Of a stretch of 17,274 nt of DNA, positions 1-7,757 are shown piece after piece. The position numbers and the translations under genes are program-made. Source of the stretch: Oscillospiraceae bacterium (GTDB taxonomy: Bacteria; Bacillota_A; Clostridia; Oscillospirales; Ruminococcaceae); NCBI GenBank assembly GCA_017440445.1, contig JAFSHE010000101.1:1-17274 (forward strand), read 5' to 3'. The notes beneath the pieces were generated by a model. The model was given only the letters and a program-made list of their open reading frames with translations, did not search any database and had not been told where the DNA came from. The number at the start of each line of letters is the position of its first letter. The stretch's first letter is position 1.

Positions 1-1130
1 CATACCAAGCAAGTCCAATAATCAGTGTTTCCGGGGACAAGGCAAGTAGGCGTCACGGCATCCGTCTTCAGCAGTGTGTAGACTTTATTCGGATTATTGG
101 TGTAAAGCGTTGCGTTGCCCGCGCAGTGAGATAGCGCGTAGACCTTGTTAACGTTGTTCATCGTAGGCACGGGATCGGTTCCTATAAGCTGACCCCAAAT
201 ATCGCCGTCAACGTGTATCGCGAACTCTCCCTCTCCATAGGTAAAGTCCTTAGCAATCAGGTACGCGACCTCTCCGTTTGCAAACTGCTCCGCGGTTCTG
301 CCACCGTTCTCGGTGGAAGTTGAGTACAGATAGTAGCAATTCTCGACGATCGTTACGGTATCGCTCTCACTCACGTACACACCATAAGTAAGAATCAATT
401 CCTGATGCTCCTCTACAGTGATACTTCCGCTATTATAGCAATTTATAAATAAAGATGCATAAACGTCCGCGATGCCGCTTACGACGTACTCCAATTCATC
501 AGACGCAAGCGATTCATCGATTTCTACGGTGATGTCGCCTGCATTATAGCAATTAACAACTACCGAACAGTCACAATAGCAAACTATACCGCCTATCGCA
601 AGGAAGTCTTGGGGTGAACGAACGGTAATATCTCCCGTGTTGTAGCTGTTTTCCACGAATGAATCTCTACAGAAAGCAACCACTCCTGCCACGTAAGCGT
701 CGTCATCGCAGATAATATCGCCCGTATTATAGCATCCCAATATGCGCGCCTCATCATAAGCGCCTCCTGCTACACCGCCTACGGCGGACCAGCTTAAAAT
801 CTTTATCGCTCCTTCGTTATGGCTGTCGGTCATCATAGCGCCGTATTCCGCGCAACCGACCACTCCTCCTACGCAATTTTCTCCCGAAATATCAATCTCG
901 ATATCTCCGGTATTCGTGAGGTCATCGTACTCTCCTCCATACGCGCATCCGACGACACCTCCCACGTAAGCCTCGTAGTATTCGCCTTCAGTCTTCTTTT
1001 CCGCGCAGACCGAAATATCGCCTTCGTTTCGGCAATCGGCTACAATTATCTCATAGGAATCGTGCAGTTCGTTCAAGCCTACCACGCCGCCGACGAAAAG
1101 CTCTGCGGATGACCCACATACTATCCGATC
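1..1130 (-). CDS. GLUG-repeat secreted/surface protein, C-terminal part (partial at both ends)
   Basis: The minus strand reads open without a frameshift from about 1193 down to base 1 and leaves the window. The translation contains seven units built on [CS]xNxGDI followed by VGGVVG or similar (CRNEGDI, TNTGDI, HNEGAI, CYNTGDI, SYNTGDI, CYNAGDI, CYNSGSI), then CYYLYST, TAEQFANGEVAYLI and IWGQLIGTDPVPT. This is the known layout of GLUG-motif surface proteins, where the repeats end in a short TAEQF/WGQ segment. The final visible part, TPTCLVPGNTDYWTCLVC, resembles Cys-rich C-terminal modules of clostridial secreted proteins. There is no ATG, credible GTG/TTG start or signal peptide at the N-terminal end. 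The family pattern is lost upstream of IVCGSSAELFVGGVVG (about 1124), so the gene appears broken there. The family call is firm; function (adhesion or substrate binding) is only inferred. Confidence 0.75.
330..1095 (-). repeat. Seven tandem GLUG-like protein repeats
   Basis: The GDI-equivalent motif lies near 1013-1023, 899-909, 802-812, 714-724, 628-640, 530-541 and 418-430, giving periods of about 86 to 114 bases (29 to 38 residues). DNA identity between units is low outside the Tyr-Asn-x-Gly-Asp-Ile core. On the plus strand the core shows as variants of ATATCGCCCGTATTATAGC. These are diverged protein repeats rather than a recent DNA duplication. Confidence 0.7.
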
Positions 1131-2108
1131 ATAGCACAGCTTTATTTCGATGGCGGGATCGATGATGTAACTGCGGTGGACTACAACGGTTGTTCACAGA
1201 AGGTCACACCTCTAGGTTTCAAGTGGGAGGGCAAGGATGTTGTTCTTATCGAAACCACTTACACCTATAAGGACTATTATGAACAGACCGACCTTTTCGT
1301 AGGCGTTGAATATCCCCTGAACTACTGGAAGGTAGATGAGTCCACGGGCGAGACCTCTGACCTTACAACAAAGGGACTTTTCGGGTTTGATATCTATTCC
1401 TACGGCTGGGGAGATCAGACACGTGACAAATGCGCATGGATAGCAGGCGGGCTTTTCGGTGTTGATTCGGGACTTGAGGATCCGTTTGCTCAGAAAGAGA
1501 GCGAGTCCAACGCAGCTACTGCTGATATTGACCCTGCCGCACTTATAGGCACATGGTGCGATAAGGAAAGCTCCTGGGAGGATACATATTTCTTCGACTA
1601 CGGGGGCTATGGCAGCTATACAAGCGGATTTGAAAACACCTTTACATACTCCGTTGACGGAAATACCCTTACCGTTTTTTATGCGGAGGATGACATTGAC
1701 ATCTTTACTGTAAGGTTTGACGGCGAAACTCTTGTTCTTATTGACGAGTACGAATACGAACAGCGCTTTGAAAAGGTCGCTGAAGAAACTGATACCGAAA
1801 CCGAAACAGACAGCGGCGCAGAAGATGATATCAACCCTAATGTAACTGATATCATCGGCACATGGACGGAAAACGAAACAGGATATAATGAAACATTCAC
1901 ATTCTACGATGATGGCACAGGCTATTACAGCAGCCTCAGCGAGGATGGAACCTATGAATGTGGATTTACCTATGAGTTTTTCAGCAGCGACTATATTGAC
2001 ATTTACTACGATGACGGCGATGTAGGCGGATTCCTTATAGCAATTGACGGCGACAAGATGACAGTCAGAAATGATTATATCGGGGATATGATCTTTACAC
2101 GCCAGTAA
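1131..2108 (+). CDS. Protein with tandem DUF5640/lipocalin-like domains, 5'-truncated
   Basis: The frame is open from 1113 to the TAA at 2106-2108. The only usable start is a GTG at 1176, with no Shine-Dalgarno sequence and no signal peptide; family-like sequence (QLYFDGGIDDVTAVDYNG) already begins upstream of it. It is therefore probably the C-terminal piece of a longer protein. Numbering from the GTG, residues 1-115 are an unrecognised region rich in Tyr and Trp. Residues 124-201 and 227-310 are two related domains, each opening with IGTW and carrying short beta-strand stretches (FTYSVDGNTLTVFYAED; FTFYDDGTGYY), the second ending in FTRQ. This matches the DUF5640/lipocalin-like beta-barrel domains of clostridial secreted proteins. 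A Thr/Glu/Asp linker (about 202-222, ETDTETETDSG) separates them. The protein is very acidic, as expected for an extracellular protein. Function unknown. Confidence 0.6.
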   Translation: MAQLYFDGGIDDVTAVDYNGCSQKVTPLGFKWEGKDVVLIETTYTYKDYYEQTDLFVGVEYPLNYWKVDESTGETSDLTTKGLFGFDIYSYGWGDQTRDKCAWIAGGLFGVDSGLEDPFAQKESESNAATADIDPAALIGTWCDKESSWEDTYFFDYGGYGSYTSGFENTFTYSVDGNTLTVFYAEDDIDIFTVRFDGETLVLIDEYEYEQRFEKVAEETDTETETDSGAEDDINPNVTDIIGTWTENETGYNETFTFYDDGTGYYSSLSEDGTYECGFTYEFFSSDYIDIYYDDGDVGGFLIAIDGDKMTVRNDYIGDMIFTRQ

Positions 2109-2128
2109 GCCTCCTCACCAGATAACAG

Positions 2129-2160
2129 AGAGCGAAGGGGTATTTATGCTCTTTCGCTCT
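2129..2160 (+). terminator. Possible weak hairpin terminator
   Basis: AGAGCGAA at 2129-2136 pairs perfectly with TTCGCTCT at 2153-2160, 20 bases after the upstream stop codon. The loop is long (16 bases) and only TATGCTTTAT follows, with no proper T run, so termination would be inefficient at best. Confidence 0.35.
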
Positions 2161-2189
2161 TATGCTTTATAAACAGAAAGGGACGAGCA

Positions 2190-2294
2190 GTGAATGACAA
2201 ATGCGCTCCGCCATACGATATCGCATTTGACGATAATTACCGTGAACTATGCACATGGGCAGATATAATGGAGATACCCGAATACAAGCACTGA
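2190..2294 (+). CDS. Possible 34-residue small protein
   Basis: A GTG at 2190 opens a short frame ending at TGA 2292-2294. AAAGGGA lies six bases upstream as a fair ribosome binding site. The predicted peptide begins VNDKCAPPYDIAFDDNY and ends ADIMEIPEYKH. It stops 14 bases before the ATG of the leucine-rich-repeat gene, so it could be a leader peptide translationally coupled to it. I recognise no family. The same frame runs open back to the stop codon at 2106, so the frame alone is weak evidence; it may also be a decayed gene end. Confidence 0.25.
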   Translation: MNDKCAPPYDIAFDDNYRELCTWADIMEIPEYKH

Positions 2295-2308
2295 TAAAGG
2301 AGAGAGTA

Positions 2309-2950
2309 ATGTATCATTCAAAATACAACCACGATATAACATATTTTTTCACCTGGGGCAGACCTGTACTGATCGAAGGAAACGGTCCCGTCTGCAAGGA
2401 GGACACAGACATAGGAAAGGAAAACTGGACACAGGAATACACTCAACTGCATTTCAAGGATGGTATTACGGAGATAAAAAAGGGCTTTCTCGAATCGTTT
2501 CCGATCCTGAAAACTATCATCATAGACAGCTCTGTGAAAAACATTGAAATGACAGACGAGCTGCGTGTCCTGCTGAAAAACAACAGCGTTGTCATACGTG
2601 GCAGTTATGATAGCTATGCAGAACGATTTGCTGAGGAAAACAAGCTGCTGTTCATTCACAAGGATATTTATATCGGTATAAGGCGCAACGAGGAGTATCA
2701 GGAATCAAGGACCGTGACGCTGCATTTTGACGAAAGCAGTAAGATGAACCTTGTGTATGAGGATTTCTGTCAGGGAATTTCCGCAGGCAATACAATGGGC
2801 GGAGAGTTCACTCGGGATATGCCCGAAGAATTCCATCGTGGCTGCACTCTTGAGGAATTTGCGGATATGATGCCCGAAGCTTACTTCGATCAGATACTGA
2901 AAAACAAGGAGCTTAAAGCTTTTCTTGACAGCTATGCCGAGCGTAAATAA
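2309..2950 (+). CDS. Small leucine-rich-repeat (BspA/LRR_5-like) protein
   Basis: The protein has 213 residues. The ATG at 2309 is chosen over the in-frame ATG at 2249 because AAAGGAGAGAG sits directly upstream, while the 2249 codon has no ribosome binding site and its first residues overlap the 34-residue frame. Residues about 47-118 look like one or two degenerate LRR_5 units: LHFKDGITEIKKGFLESFPI, then LKTIIIDSSVKNIE, ending in VVIRGSYDSYAERFAEENKL, the usual 'irGsygSyAE+yAkeN' cap of this family. The C-terminal third (about 135-213) is unrecognised, with a Phe/Glu-rich helical end (TLEEFADMMPEAYFDQIL). There is no signal peptide or membrane segment, so a cytoplasmic protein is expected. 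The strong terminator at 3018 ends the unit. The LRR call is moderately sure; function unknown. Confidence 0.65.
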   Translation: MYHSKYNHDITYFFTWGRPVLIEGNGPVCKEDTDIGKENWTQEYTQLHFKDGITEIKKGFLESFPILKTIIIDSSVKNIEMTDELRVLLKNNSVVIRGSYDSYAERFAEENKLLFIHKDIYIGIRRNEEYQESRTVTLHFDESSKMNLVYEDFCQGISAGNTMGGEFTRDMPEEFHRGCTLEEFADMMPEAYFDQILKNKELKAFLDSYAERK

Positions 2951-2979
2951 TAATTCAAAAAGTATATGACATATCAAAG

Positions 2980-2991
2980 ACAATGCATTGT
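2980..2991. other. 12-base perfect palindrome ACAATGCATTGT
   Basis: A perfect inverted repeat with no spacer lies between the leucine-rich-repeat gene stop and its terminator. It could be a protein-binding site, but its place inside a 3' untranslated region makes chance more likely. Confidence 0.2.
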
Positions 2992-3017
2992 TGTACCCCT
3001 TATTATCATCCATGTAG

Positions 3018-3052
3018 AAACGGAGTGGCTTCAGCCGCTCCGTTTGTTTTTT
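3018..3052 (+). terminator. Strong intrinsic terminator after the LRR gene
   Basis: AAACGGAGTGGC (3018-3029) pairs with GCCGCTCCGTTT (3034-3045) over 12 positions with one G-T pair, around a TTCA tetraloop. It is followed by G and six T (3047-3052). It separates the upstream genes from the PTS operon. Confidence 0.88.
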
Positions 3053-3079
3053 ACACTATATCAACAATAGCTCTTAAAA

Positions 3080-3111
3080 TATACTGATATTTCTCAGAAA
3101 AGCGCTAATAA
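3080..3111 (+). promoter_or_regulatory. Candidate control region of the PTS operon: -10-like box and LacI/CcpA-like half-core
   Basis: The 217 bases between 2951 and 3167 hold only the palindrome, the terminator and this AT-rich leader. TATACT at 3080-3085 resembles a -10 box but has no good -35 at 16-18 bases. AAGCGCT at 3100-3106 matches the AANCGNT core of cre and LacI-family operators; the outer positions match poorly. If both are real, the operator would lie just downstream of the start of transcription and give repression. Weak evidence. No anti-terminator-type structure was seen. Confidence 0.25.
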
Positions 3112-3167
3112 TATAACAGACATTTACAATACACAAAAATACATTCATATATTCTAAGGAGAATAAA

Positions 3168-5372
3168 ATGAAAAGTACAGAAAAAAAGATCATCATATTC
3201 TCGCCGCTTAGCGGAAAGGTCGTCACGCTTGATAATGTCCCTGACCCTGTCTTTTCGGGGAGGGTGCTTGGCGACGGATGTGCTGTGATCCCCTCAGACG
3301 GGCGGATATACAGCCCCGCTGACGGTGAAATATCCTCTGTTGCAGAAACAGGTCACGCATACGGTATCACCACAGAGGACGGAACAGATATCCTTGTGCA
3401 TTTCGGACTTGAAACGGTAGCACTGAAGGGCGAGGGCTTTCATGTCCACGTCAAAGAGGGCGACAAGGTGAAAAAAGGCGACCTCATCGCAGAGGCAGAT
3501 ATTAAGCTCCTGAAAGAAAAAGGCACAGACCTCATTACCCCCGTGCTTGTATGCGGCGAAACAGAGGAGCTGATGCTTTCAGCACACGAGGGCGACATAC
3601 GTGCAGGAGAGCCGCTTTTATCCTTTGGCAGAGCGCAGCAAGCATCGGATAATGCTTCTTTATCAGAGGAGCGTCGCTTTGAAAGCCCGCCTCCTGCGGG
3701 GACAGAGGATATCCCATCTCCTACGAAAAAGAAAAAACGTGGAATAAATTTTGATTTCCTGCAGAAGCTTGGTAAGGTGCTGATGACCGTTATCGCCGTA
3801 ATGCCTGCGGCGGGACTTATGATAAGCATAGGCAAGCTGATAGCTATGGCAGGCGGGGATGTGAATTTCCTTGCCACCGTCGGCAGCGTTATGGAGAACA
3901 TCGGCTGGGCGATAATAGGAAATCTCAACATCCTGTTTGCAGTGGCGATAGGCGGCAGCTGGGCTAAGGAAAAGGCAGGCGGAGCATTCGCCGCACTGCT
4001 TGCATTCGTGCTGATAAACAGCATAACGGGAGCAGTATTCGGAGTTACATCGGATATGCTTGCCGACCCGAATTCCGTTACGGTTTCATTCTTCGGGCAG
4101 GAGATGCTTGTCGGGAACTACTTCACCTCTGTACTGGGCGCTCCTGCGCTGAATATGGGAGTTTTCGTGGGAATCATCGCAGGATTTCTGGGCGGAGCAG
4201 TGTACAACAGGTTCTACAACTTCCGAAAGCTGCCCGATGCGCTGTCATTCTTCAACGGAAAGCGCTTTGTACCGCTGGTGGTGATACTGTGGTCGGTGAT
4301 AATCTCTCTCATCCTCGCTGCTGTATGGCCTGTTATCCAGTCGGGAATAAACTCATTCGGAATATGGATAGCAAACTCCTCCGAGACCTCGCCCGTACTG
4401 GCTCCTTTCATCTACGGCACGCTTGAAAGACTGCTGCTGCCCTTCGGTCTGCACCACATGCTCACTATCCCGATGAACTACACCAGCTTTGGCGGCACGT
4501 ACGAGATACTGACAGGCGCAAACGCAGGCTCACAGGTGTTCGGTCAGGACCCTCTGTGGCTTGCATGGATAACCGACCTTATCAACCTGAAAAATGCAGG
4601 AGATACAGCCGCTTACGAAAGCCTGCTTACAGCTGTAACTCCCGCCCGCTTCAAGGTGGGACAGATGATAGGCGCAACTGGACTTCTTATCGGCGTGGGG
4701 CTTGCCATGTACCGCAGAGTTGACCCTGACAAGCGCAAAAACTACCGCTCCATGTTCGTTTCGACCTCGCTCGCTGTGCTGCTGACGGGAGTTACAGAGC
4801 CTATCGAATTTATGTTCATGTTCTGTGCACTGCCGCTTTATATCGTGTATGCGATACTTCAGGGAATTGCCTTTGCACTGTCGGGAGTTATCGACCTGAG
4901 ACTTCACTCCTTCGGTAATCTGGAGTTTCTCACCCGTGTGCCAATGTCGGTGGAGGCGGGTCTTACGGGGGATATCATCAACTTCCTTATCTGCTGTGCG
5001 GTATTCCTTGCAATAGGATATTTTGTCGCATACTTCATGATAGGAAGATTTAACTACGCTACCCCGGGAAGGCTTGGAAACTACACCACAGGCGGTGACG
5101 AGGAAATTAACGGCAGCACAGACAAAAAGCAGTCCTCAGACGGACAGCCCGAGAGGATAATAGCGCTCCTCGGAGGGCGGGAAAACATCACACTCGTGGA
5201 CGCATGCATGACACGGCTTCGTGTAACGGTAAAGGACCCCTCCCTTGTTGCGGAGGAAAGCGCATGGAAATCCGAGGGCGCTCTGGGTCTTGTAAAAAAG
5301 GGCAGCGGAATACAGGCAATATACGGTCCGAAAGCTGATGTACTGAAATCGGATATAAATGATATTTTGTAA
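3168..5372 (+). CDS. PTS glucose/maltose-family permease, fused EIIA-EIIC-EIIB
   Basis: This 734-residue membrane protein imports and phosphorylates a sugar using phosphate from HPr. Residues about 8-155 are an EIIA(Glc)-type domain, with conserved His63 (TGHAYGI) and active-site His78 (ILVHFGLET). A Ser/Pro/Lys linker (156-192) follows. Residues about 194-628 are the EIIC channel with multiple membrane segments, including GTLERLLLPFGLHHML and GVTEPIEFMFMF. Residues about 655-734 are EIIB with the phosphorylated Cys680 in VDACMTRLRVTV. The EIIC sequence, for example HHMLTIPMNYTSFGGTY and GQDPLWLAWITDL, looks closest to alpha-glucoside/maltose permeases (MalB, AglA, MalP type) as I remember them. 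A-C-B order is unusual, since family members are usually C-B, C-B-A or B-C-A. AAGGAG precedes the ATG. It is the first gene of an operon with a MapP-like phosphatase and MalQ, which supports maltose as substrate; glucose or another alpha-glucoside is possible. Confidence 0.88.
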   Translation: MKSTEKKIIIFSPLSGKVVTLDNVPDPVFSGRVLGDGCAVIPSDGRIYSPADGEISSVAETGHAYGITTEDGTDILVHFGLETVALKGEGFHVHVKEGDKVKKGDLIAEADIKLLKEKGTDLITPVLVCGETEELMLSAHEGDIRAGEPLLSFGRAQQASDNASLSEERRFESPPPAGTEDIPSPTKKKKRGINFDFLQKLGKVLMTVIAVMPAAGLMISIGKLIAMAGGDVNFLATVGSVMENIGWAIIGNLNILFAVAIGGSWAKEKAGGAFAALLAFVLINSITGAVFGVTSDMLADPNSVTVSFFGQEMLVGNYFTSVLGAPALNMGVFVGIIAGFLGGAVYNRFYNFRKLPDALSFFNGKRFVPLVVILWSVIISLILAAVWPVIQSGINSFGIWIANSSETSPVLAPFIYGTLERLLLPFGLHHMLTIPMNYTSFGGTYEILTGANAGSQVFGQDPLWLAWITDLINLKNAGDTAAYESLLTAVTPARFKVGQMIGATGLLIGVGLAMYRRVDPDKRKNYRSMFVSTSLAVLLTGVTEPIEFMFMFCALPLYIVYAILQGIAFALSGVIDLRLHSFGNLEFLTRVPMSVEAGLTGDIINFLICCAVFLAIGYFVAYFMIGRFNYATPGRLGNYTTGGDEEINGSTDKKQSSDGQPERIIALLGGRENITLVDACMTRLRVTVKDPSLVAEESAWKSEGALGLVKKGSGIQAIYGPKADVLKSDINDIL

Positions 5373-5380
5373 GGTGGATT

Positions 5381-6226
5381 ATGAAGCTTCTCACACTTAA
5401 CACGCACAGCCTTGCGGAGGAAAACTACCCGCATAAGCTGATGGAATTTGTTGCGGCAGTGCTGACGGAAAGACCCGAGGTAATCGCACTTCAGGAGGTA
5501 AATCAGTCCTTTTCCGAGGCTGCTGCACTGCGGGAATTGCACGGATATATCCCCTGCGGAGAGGGGATAGTCATCCGCCGTGACAATCATGTTTACAAGG
5601 CGGCTGAAATGCTCCGTGAAAGGGGTCTGGAATACTTCTGGACGTGGCTGCCGATAAAAAAAGGATATGACAGGTTTGATGAGGGCATAGCCGTAATGAG
5701 CCTATCACCTATCCTCGAAACAGACGCTGTCACGATAAGCTCTGCGGATGACTACGACGACTGGAAAACACGAAAGATACTCGGAATACGCACCGAAACG
5801 CTCCCCGACGAGTGGTTTTACAGCGTGCATTTCGGAAGATGGGACGACCCCGACGAGCCGTTCCGTTGTCAGTGGAAGCGCACTGCGACCCACATCCATG
5901 TGGGCAGGCTTGACTGCGCATGGCTGATGGGGGACTTCAACGCTCCCGCAGAGGTACGTGGCGAAAGCTACGACATGATAAAAAGCTCCTACTGGCAGGA
6001 CACCTTTGAGCTTGCACAGACAAAAAGCGGAGCAGCCACCGCAAGCGGCAGGATAGACGGCTGGAGAGATATCCCCGCTGCGGAAAACGGAATGCGCATA
6101 GACCAGATATGGTGCAGCAAAAAGGCAGTGATAACCTCCTCCGAGGTGCTGTTTGACGGCGGCAGATATCCTGTGATATCCGACCACTACGGGGTAATGA
6201 TAAACTACGAAAGGAGCATCATCTGA
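5381..6226 (+). CDS. mapP: Endonuclease/exonuclease/phosphatase-fold protein, probable maltose 6'-phosphate phosphatase
   Basis: The 281 residues carry the full set of EEP-superfamily motifs: N-terminal LTLNTHS, metal-binding Glu39 (VIALQEVNQ), His150 (YSVHFGRWDD), Asp185 and Asn187 (MGDFNAP) and the C-terminal Asp268-His269 pair (VISDHYGV). The superfamily includes nucleases and sugar or lipid phosphatases. One characterised branch, MapP of Enterococcus faecalis, hydrolyses maltose 6'-phosphate made by the maltose PTS and is encoded next to that permease. Here the gene starts eight bases after a maltose-type PTS permease, with AAGGTGG as ribosome binding site, and overlaps malQ, so the MapP role fits well. 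There is no signal peptide, so it acts in the cytoplasm. The fold is certain; the substrate is inferred from context and must not be read as a DNA repair function. Confidence 0.75.
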   Translation: MKLLTLNTHSLAEENYPHKLMEFVAAVLTERPEVIALQEVNQSFSEAAALRELHGYIPCGEGIVIRRDNHVYKAAEMLRERGLEYFWTWLPIKKGYDRFDEGIAVMSLSPILETDAVTISSADDYDDWKTRKILGIRTETLPDEWFYSVHFGRWDDPDEPFRCQWKRTATHIHVGRLDCAWLMGDFNAPAEVRGESYDMIKSSYWQDTFELAQTKSGAATASGRIDGWRDIPAAENGMRIDQIWCSKKAVITSSEVLFDGGRYPVISDHYGVMINYERSII

Positions 6227-7716
6227 TGAAACGCAGCGCAGGGATACTTCTGCATATCTCAAGTCTGCCATCGGAATACGGTATAGGCTGCTTCGACAAG
6301 TGCGCATATCGGTTTGTGGACTTCCTGAAAGCGGCGGGACAGAGCTTCTGGCAGATACTTCCTCTCGGTCCTACTGGCTGCGGGGACTCGCCCTATCAGA
6401 GCTTTTCGGTATTTGCGGGAAATCCCTATTTCATCAGCCTTGGTGAGTTTATAGAGGATGGCATACTGACAGCTGAGGAATGTGCAGAATGTTGCTCCGA
6501 TTCCCCCGAATATGTTGACTACGGCAGGCTATACAAGCATCGTTTTGCACTGCTGAAAAAGGTATACAAACGCGCAGGAAAGGATCTCAGCGCACAGACA
6601 GAGCGCTTCGCACGGGAAAACGAATGGCTTTCCGACTATGCGCTTTTCATGGCACTTAAGGAGCATTTCGGCGGCAAGCCCTTTACGGAATGGGACGAGG
6701 ATATCAGACTTAGAAAAGCCGCCGCAATACAGAGATACTCCGACCTGCTGACAGAGGAAACGGATTTTCAGATATTTCTGCAATATCTGTTTTATAAGCA
6801 GTGGGGAGAGCTTAAAAAGTATGCAAACAGCAACGGGATACAGATAATAGGCGATATCCCGATATATGCGGCGGCAGACAGCGCAGATGTATGGGCTTCT
6901 CCCGAGGTGTTTCAGCTTGACGGGGCGGGAATTCCGACGGCTGTGGCAGGCTGCCCGCCCGATGGCTTTGCAGCAGAGGGTCAGCTATGGGGAAACCCTC
7001 TGTACAACTGGGAAGCTCACCGTAAAACAGGCTACAAATGGTGGATATCGAGGCTCTCTCACTGCTTCAGACTGTATGACGTGGTGAGGATAGACCACTT
7101 CAGAGGCTTTGACGAATACTACTCCATCCCATACGGAGAGACCACCGCCAGAAACGGAACATGGAAAAAAGGTCCCGGGGCGGAGCTTTTTAAGGCAGCA
7201 GAAAAAGCCCTCGGGAAAAAGCAGGTAATCGCAGAGGACCTGGGCTTCATGACAGACAGCGTGAAAAAACTCGTCCGTGAGTGTGGCTTTCCGAATATGA
7301 AAGTTCTGGAATTCGCCTTTGACTCACGTGATACAGGCAGCAGGTGCGACCATCTGCCGCATAATTACAGTGAAAACTGCGTAGCCTATACGGGTACTCA
7401 TGACAATCAGACCATATCCTCCTGGTTTCAGACGATAACCGAGGGGGAGCGTGCCGCCGCACGGGATTATCTCTGCGACAGGTATACTCCGACAGAAAAG
7501 CTGCACACTGCCTTTATCAGTCTTATCATGCACAGCAGAGCCGATCTCTGCGTGATACCCCTTCAGGACTGGCTTGGACTTTCGGACAAGGCACGTATGA
7601 ATACTCCCTCCACAATCGGCGGTAACTGGCGATGGCGGGCTCTGCCATCGGATATAAATGACAGCCTTGGCAGGGAAATTATGAAAAAGACCTCTTTATA
7701 CGGCAGAAGCCCTTGA
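6226..7716 (+). CDS. malQ: 4-alpha-glucanotransferase (amylomaltase, GH77)
   Basis: MalQ transfers glucan segments between maltose and maltodextrins, releasing glucose. The 496-residue length is normal for GH77. Motifs run in order: N-terminal SAGILLHISSLPSEYGIGCF, LPLGPTGCGDSPYQSFS, catalytic nucleophile Asp290 in VVRIDHFRGFDEYY, acid/base Glu337 in VIAEDLG, third carboxylate Asp393 in YTGTHDNQT, and the C-terminal MNTPSTIGGNWRWR. The ATG overlaps the stop codon of the phosphatase gene (TGATG), with AAAGGAG nine bases upstream, so the two are translationally coupled. This places MalQ directly after dephosphorylation of imported maltose. No maltose phosphorylase, alpha-glucan phosphorylase or glucokinase gene is present in the window. 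Confidence 0.95.
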   Translation: MKRSAGILLHISSLPSEYGIGCFDKCAYRFVDFLKAAGQSFWQILPLGPTGCGDSPYQSFSVFAGNPYFISLGEFIEDGILTAEECAECCSDSPEYVDYGRLYKHRFALLKKVYKRAGKDLSAQTERFARENEWLSDYALFMALKEHFGGKPFTEWDEDIRLRKAAAIQRYSDLLTEETDFQIFLQYLFYKQWGELKKYANSNGIQIIGDIPIYAAADSADVWASPEVFQLDGAGIPTAVAGCPPDGFAAEGQLWGNPLYNWEAHRKTGYKWWISRLSHCFRLYDVVRIDHFRGFDEYYSIPYGETTARNGTWKKGPGAELFKAAEKALGKKQVIAEDLGFMTDSVKKLVRECGFPNMKVLEFAFDSRDTGSRCDHLPHNYSENCVAYTGTHDNQTISSWFQTITEGERAAARDYLCDRYTPTEKLHTAFISLIMHSRADLCVIPLQDWLGLSDKARMNTPSTIGGNWRWRALPSDINDSLGREIMKKTSLYGRSP

Positions 7717-7729
7717 AAAGCAGTGCGGA

Positions 7730-7757
7730 AAGAGGTATAATAATAAAAATATCTCTT
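7730..7757 (+). other. AT-rich stem-loop between malQ and ptsH
   Basis: AAGAGGTAT (7730-7738) pairs with ATATCTCTT (7749-7757) over nine positions with one G-T pair, around a ten-base A-rich loop. It lies 14 bases after the malQ stop and just before the HPr ribosome binding site (GAAAGGAAAG). There is no T run, so it is not a terminator. It could mark mRNA processing or protect the ptsHI transcript. This 58-base gap is the longest inside the operon. Confidence 0.3.

Noticed and set aside
819..1112. Plus-strand open frame of 97 codons
   Set aside because: It is antisense to the GLUG-repeat gene, whose repeats are read cleanly on the other strand.
2249..2308. Start of the LRR gene at 2249
   Set aside because: It has no ribosome binding site, whereas the in-frame ATG at 2309 has AAAGGAGAG at normal distance.
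3123..3153. TTTACA with TATATT as promoter of the PTS operon
   Set aside because: The spacing is 19 bases and transcription would begin at about 3160, leaving almost no leader and damaging the AAGGAG ribosome binding site.
3440..4024. Minus-strand open frame of 194 codons
   Set aside because: It is antisense to the EIIA/EIIC part of the PTS permease and has low-complexity Ser/Ala/Pro content.
5381..6226. DNA repair exonuclease role for the EEP-fold protein
   Set aside because: The fold alone allows it, but the position between a maltose-type PTS permease and malQ fits a sugar phosphatase much better.
5705..6307. Minus-strand open frame of 200 codons
   Set aside because: It is antisense to the MapP-like gene, where all EEP catalytic motifs are present on the plus strand.
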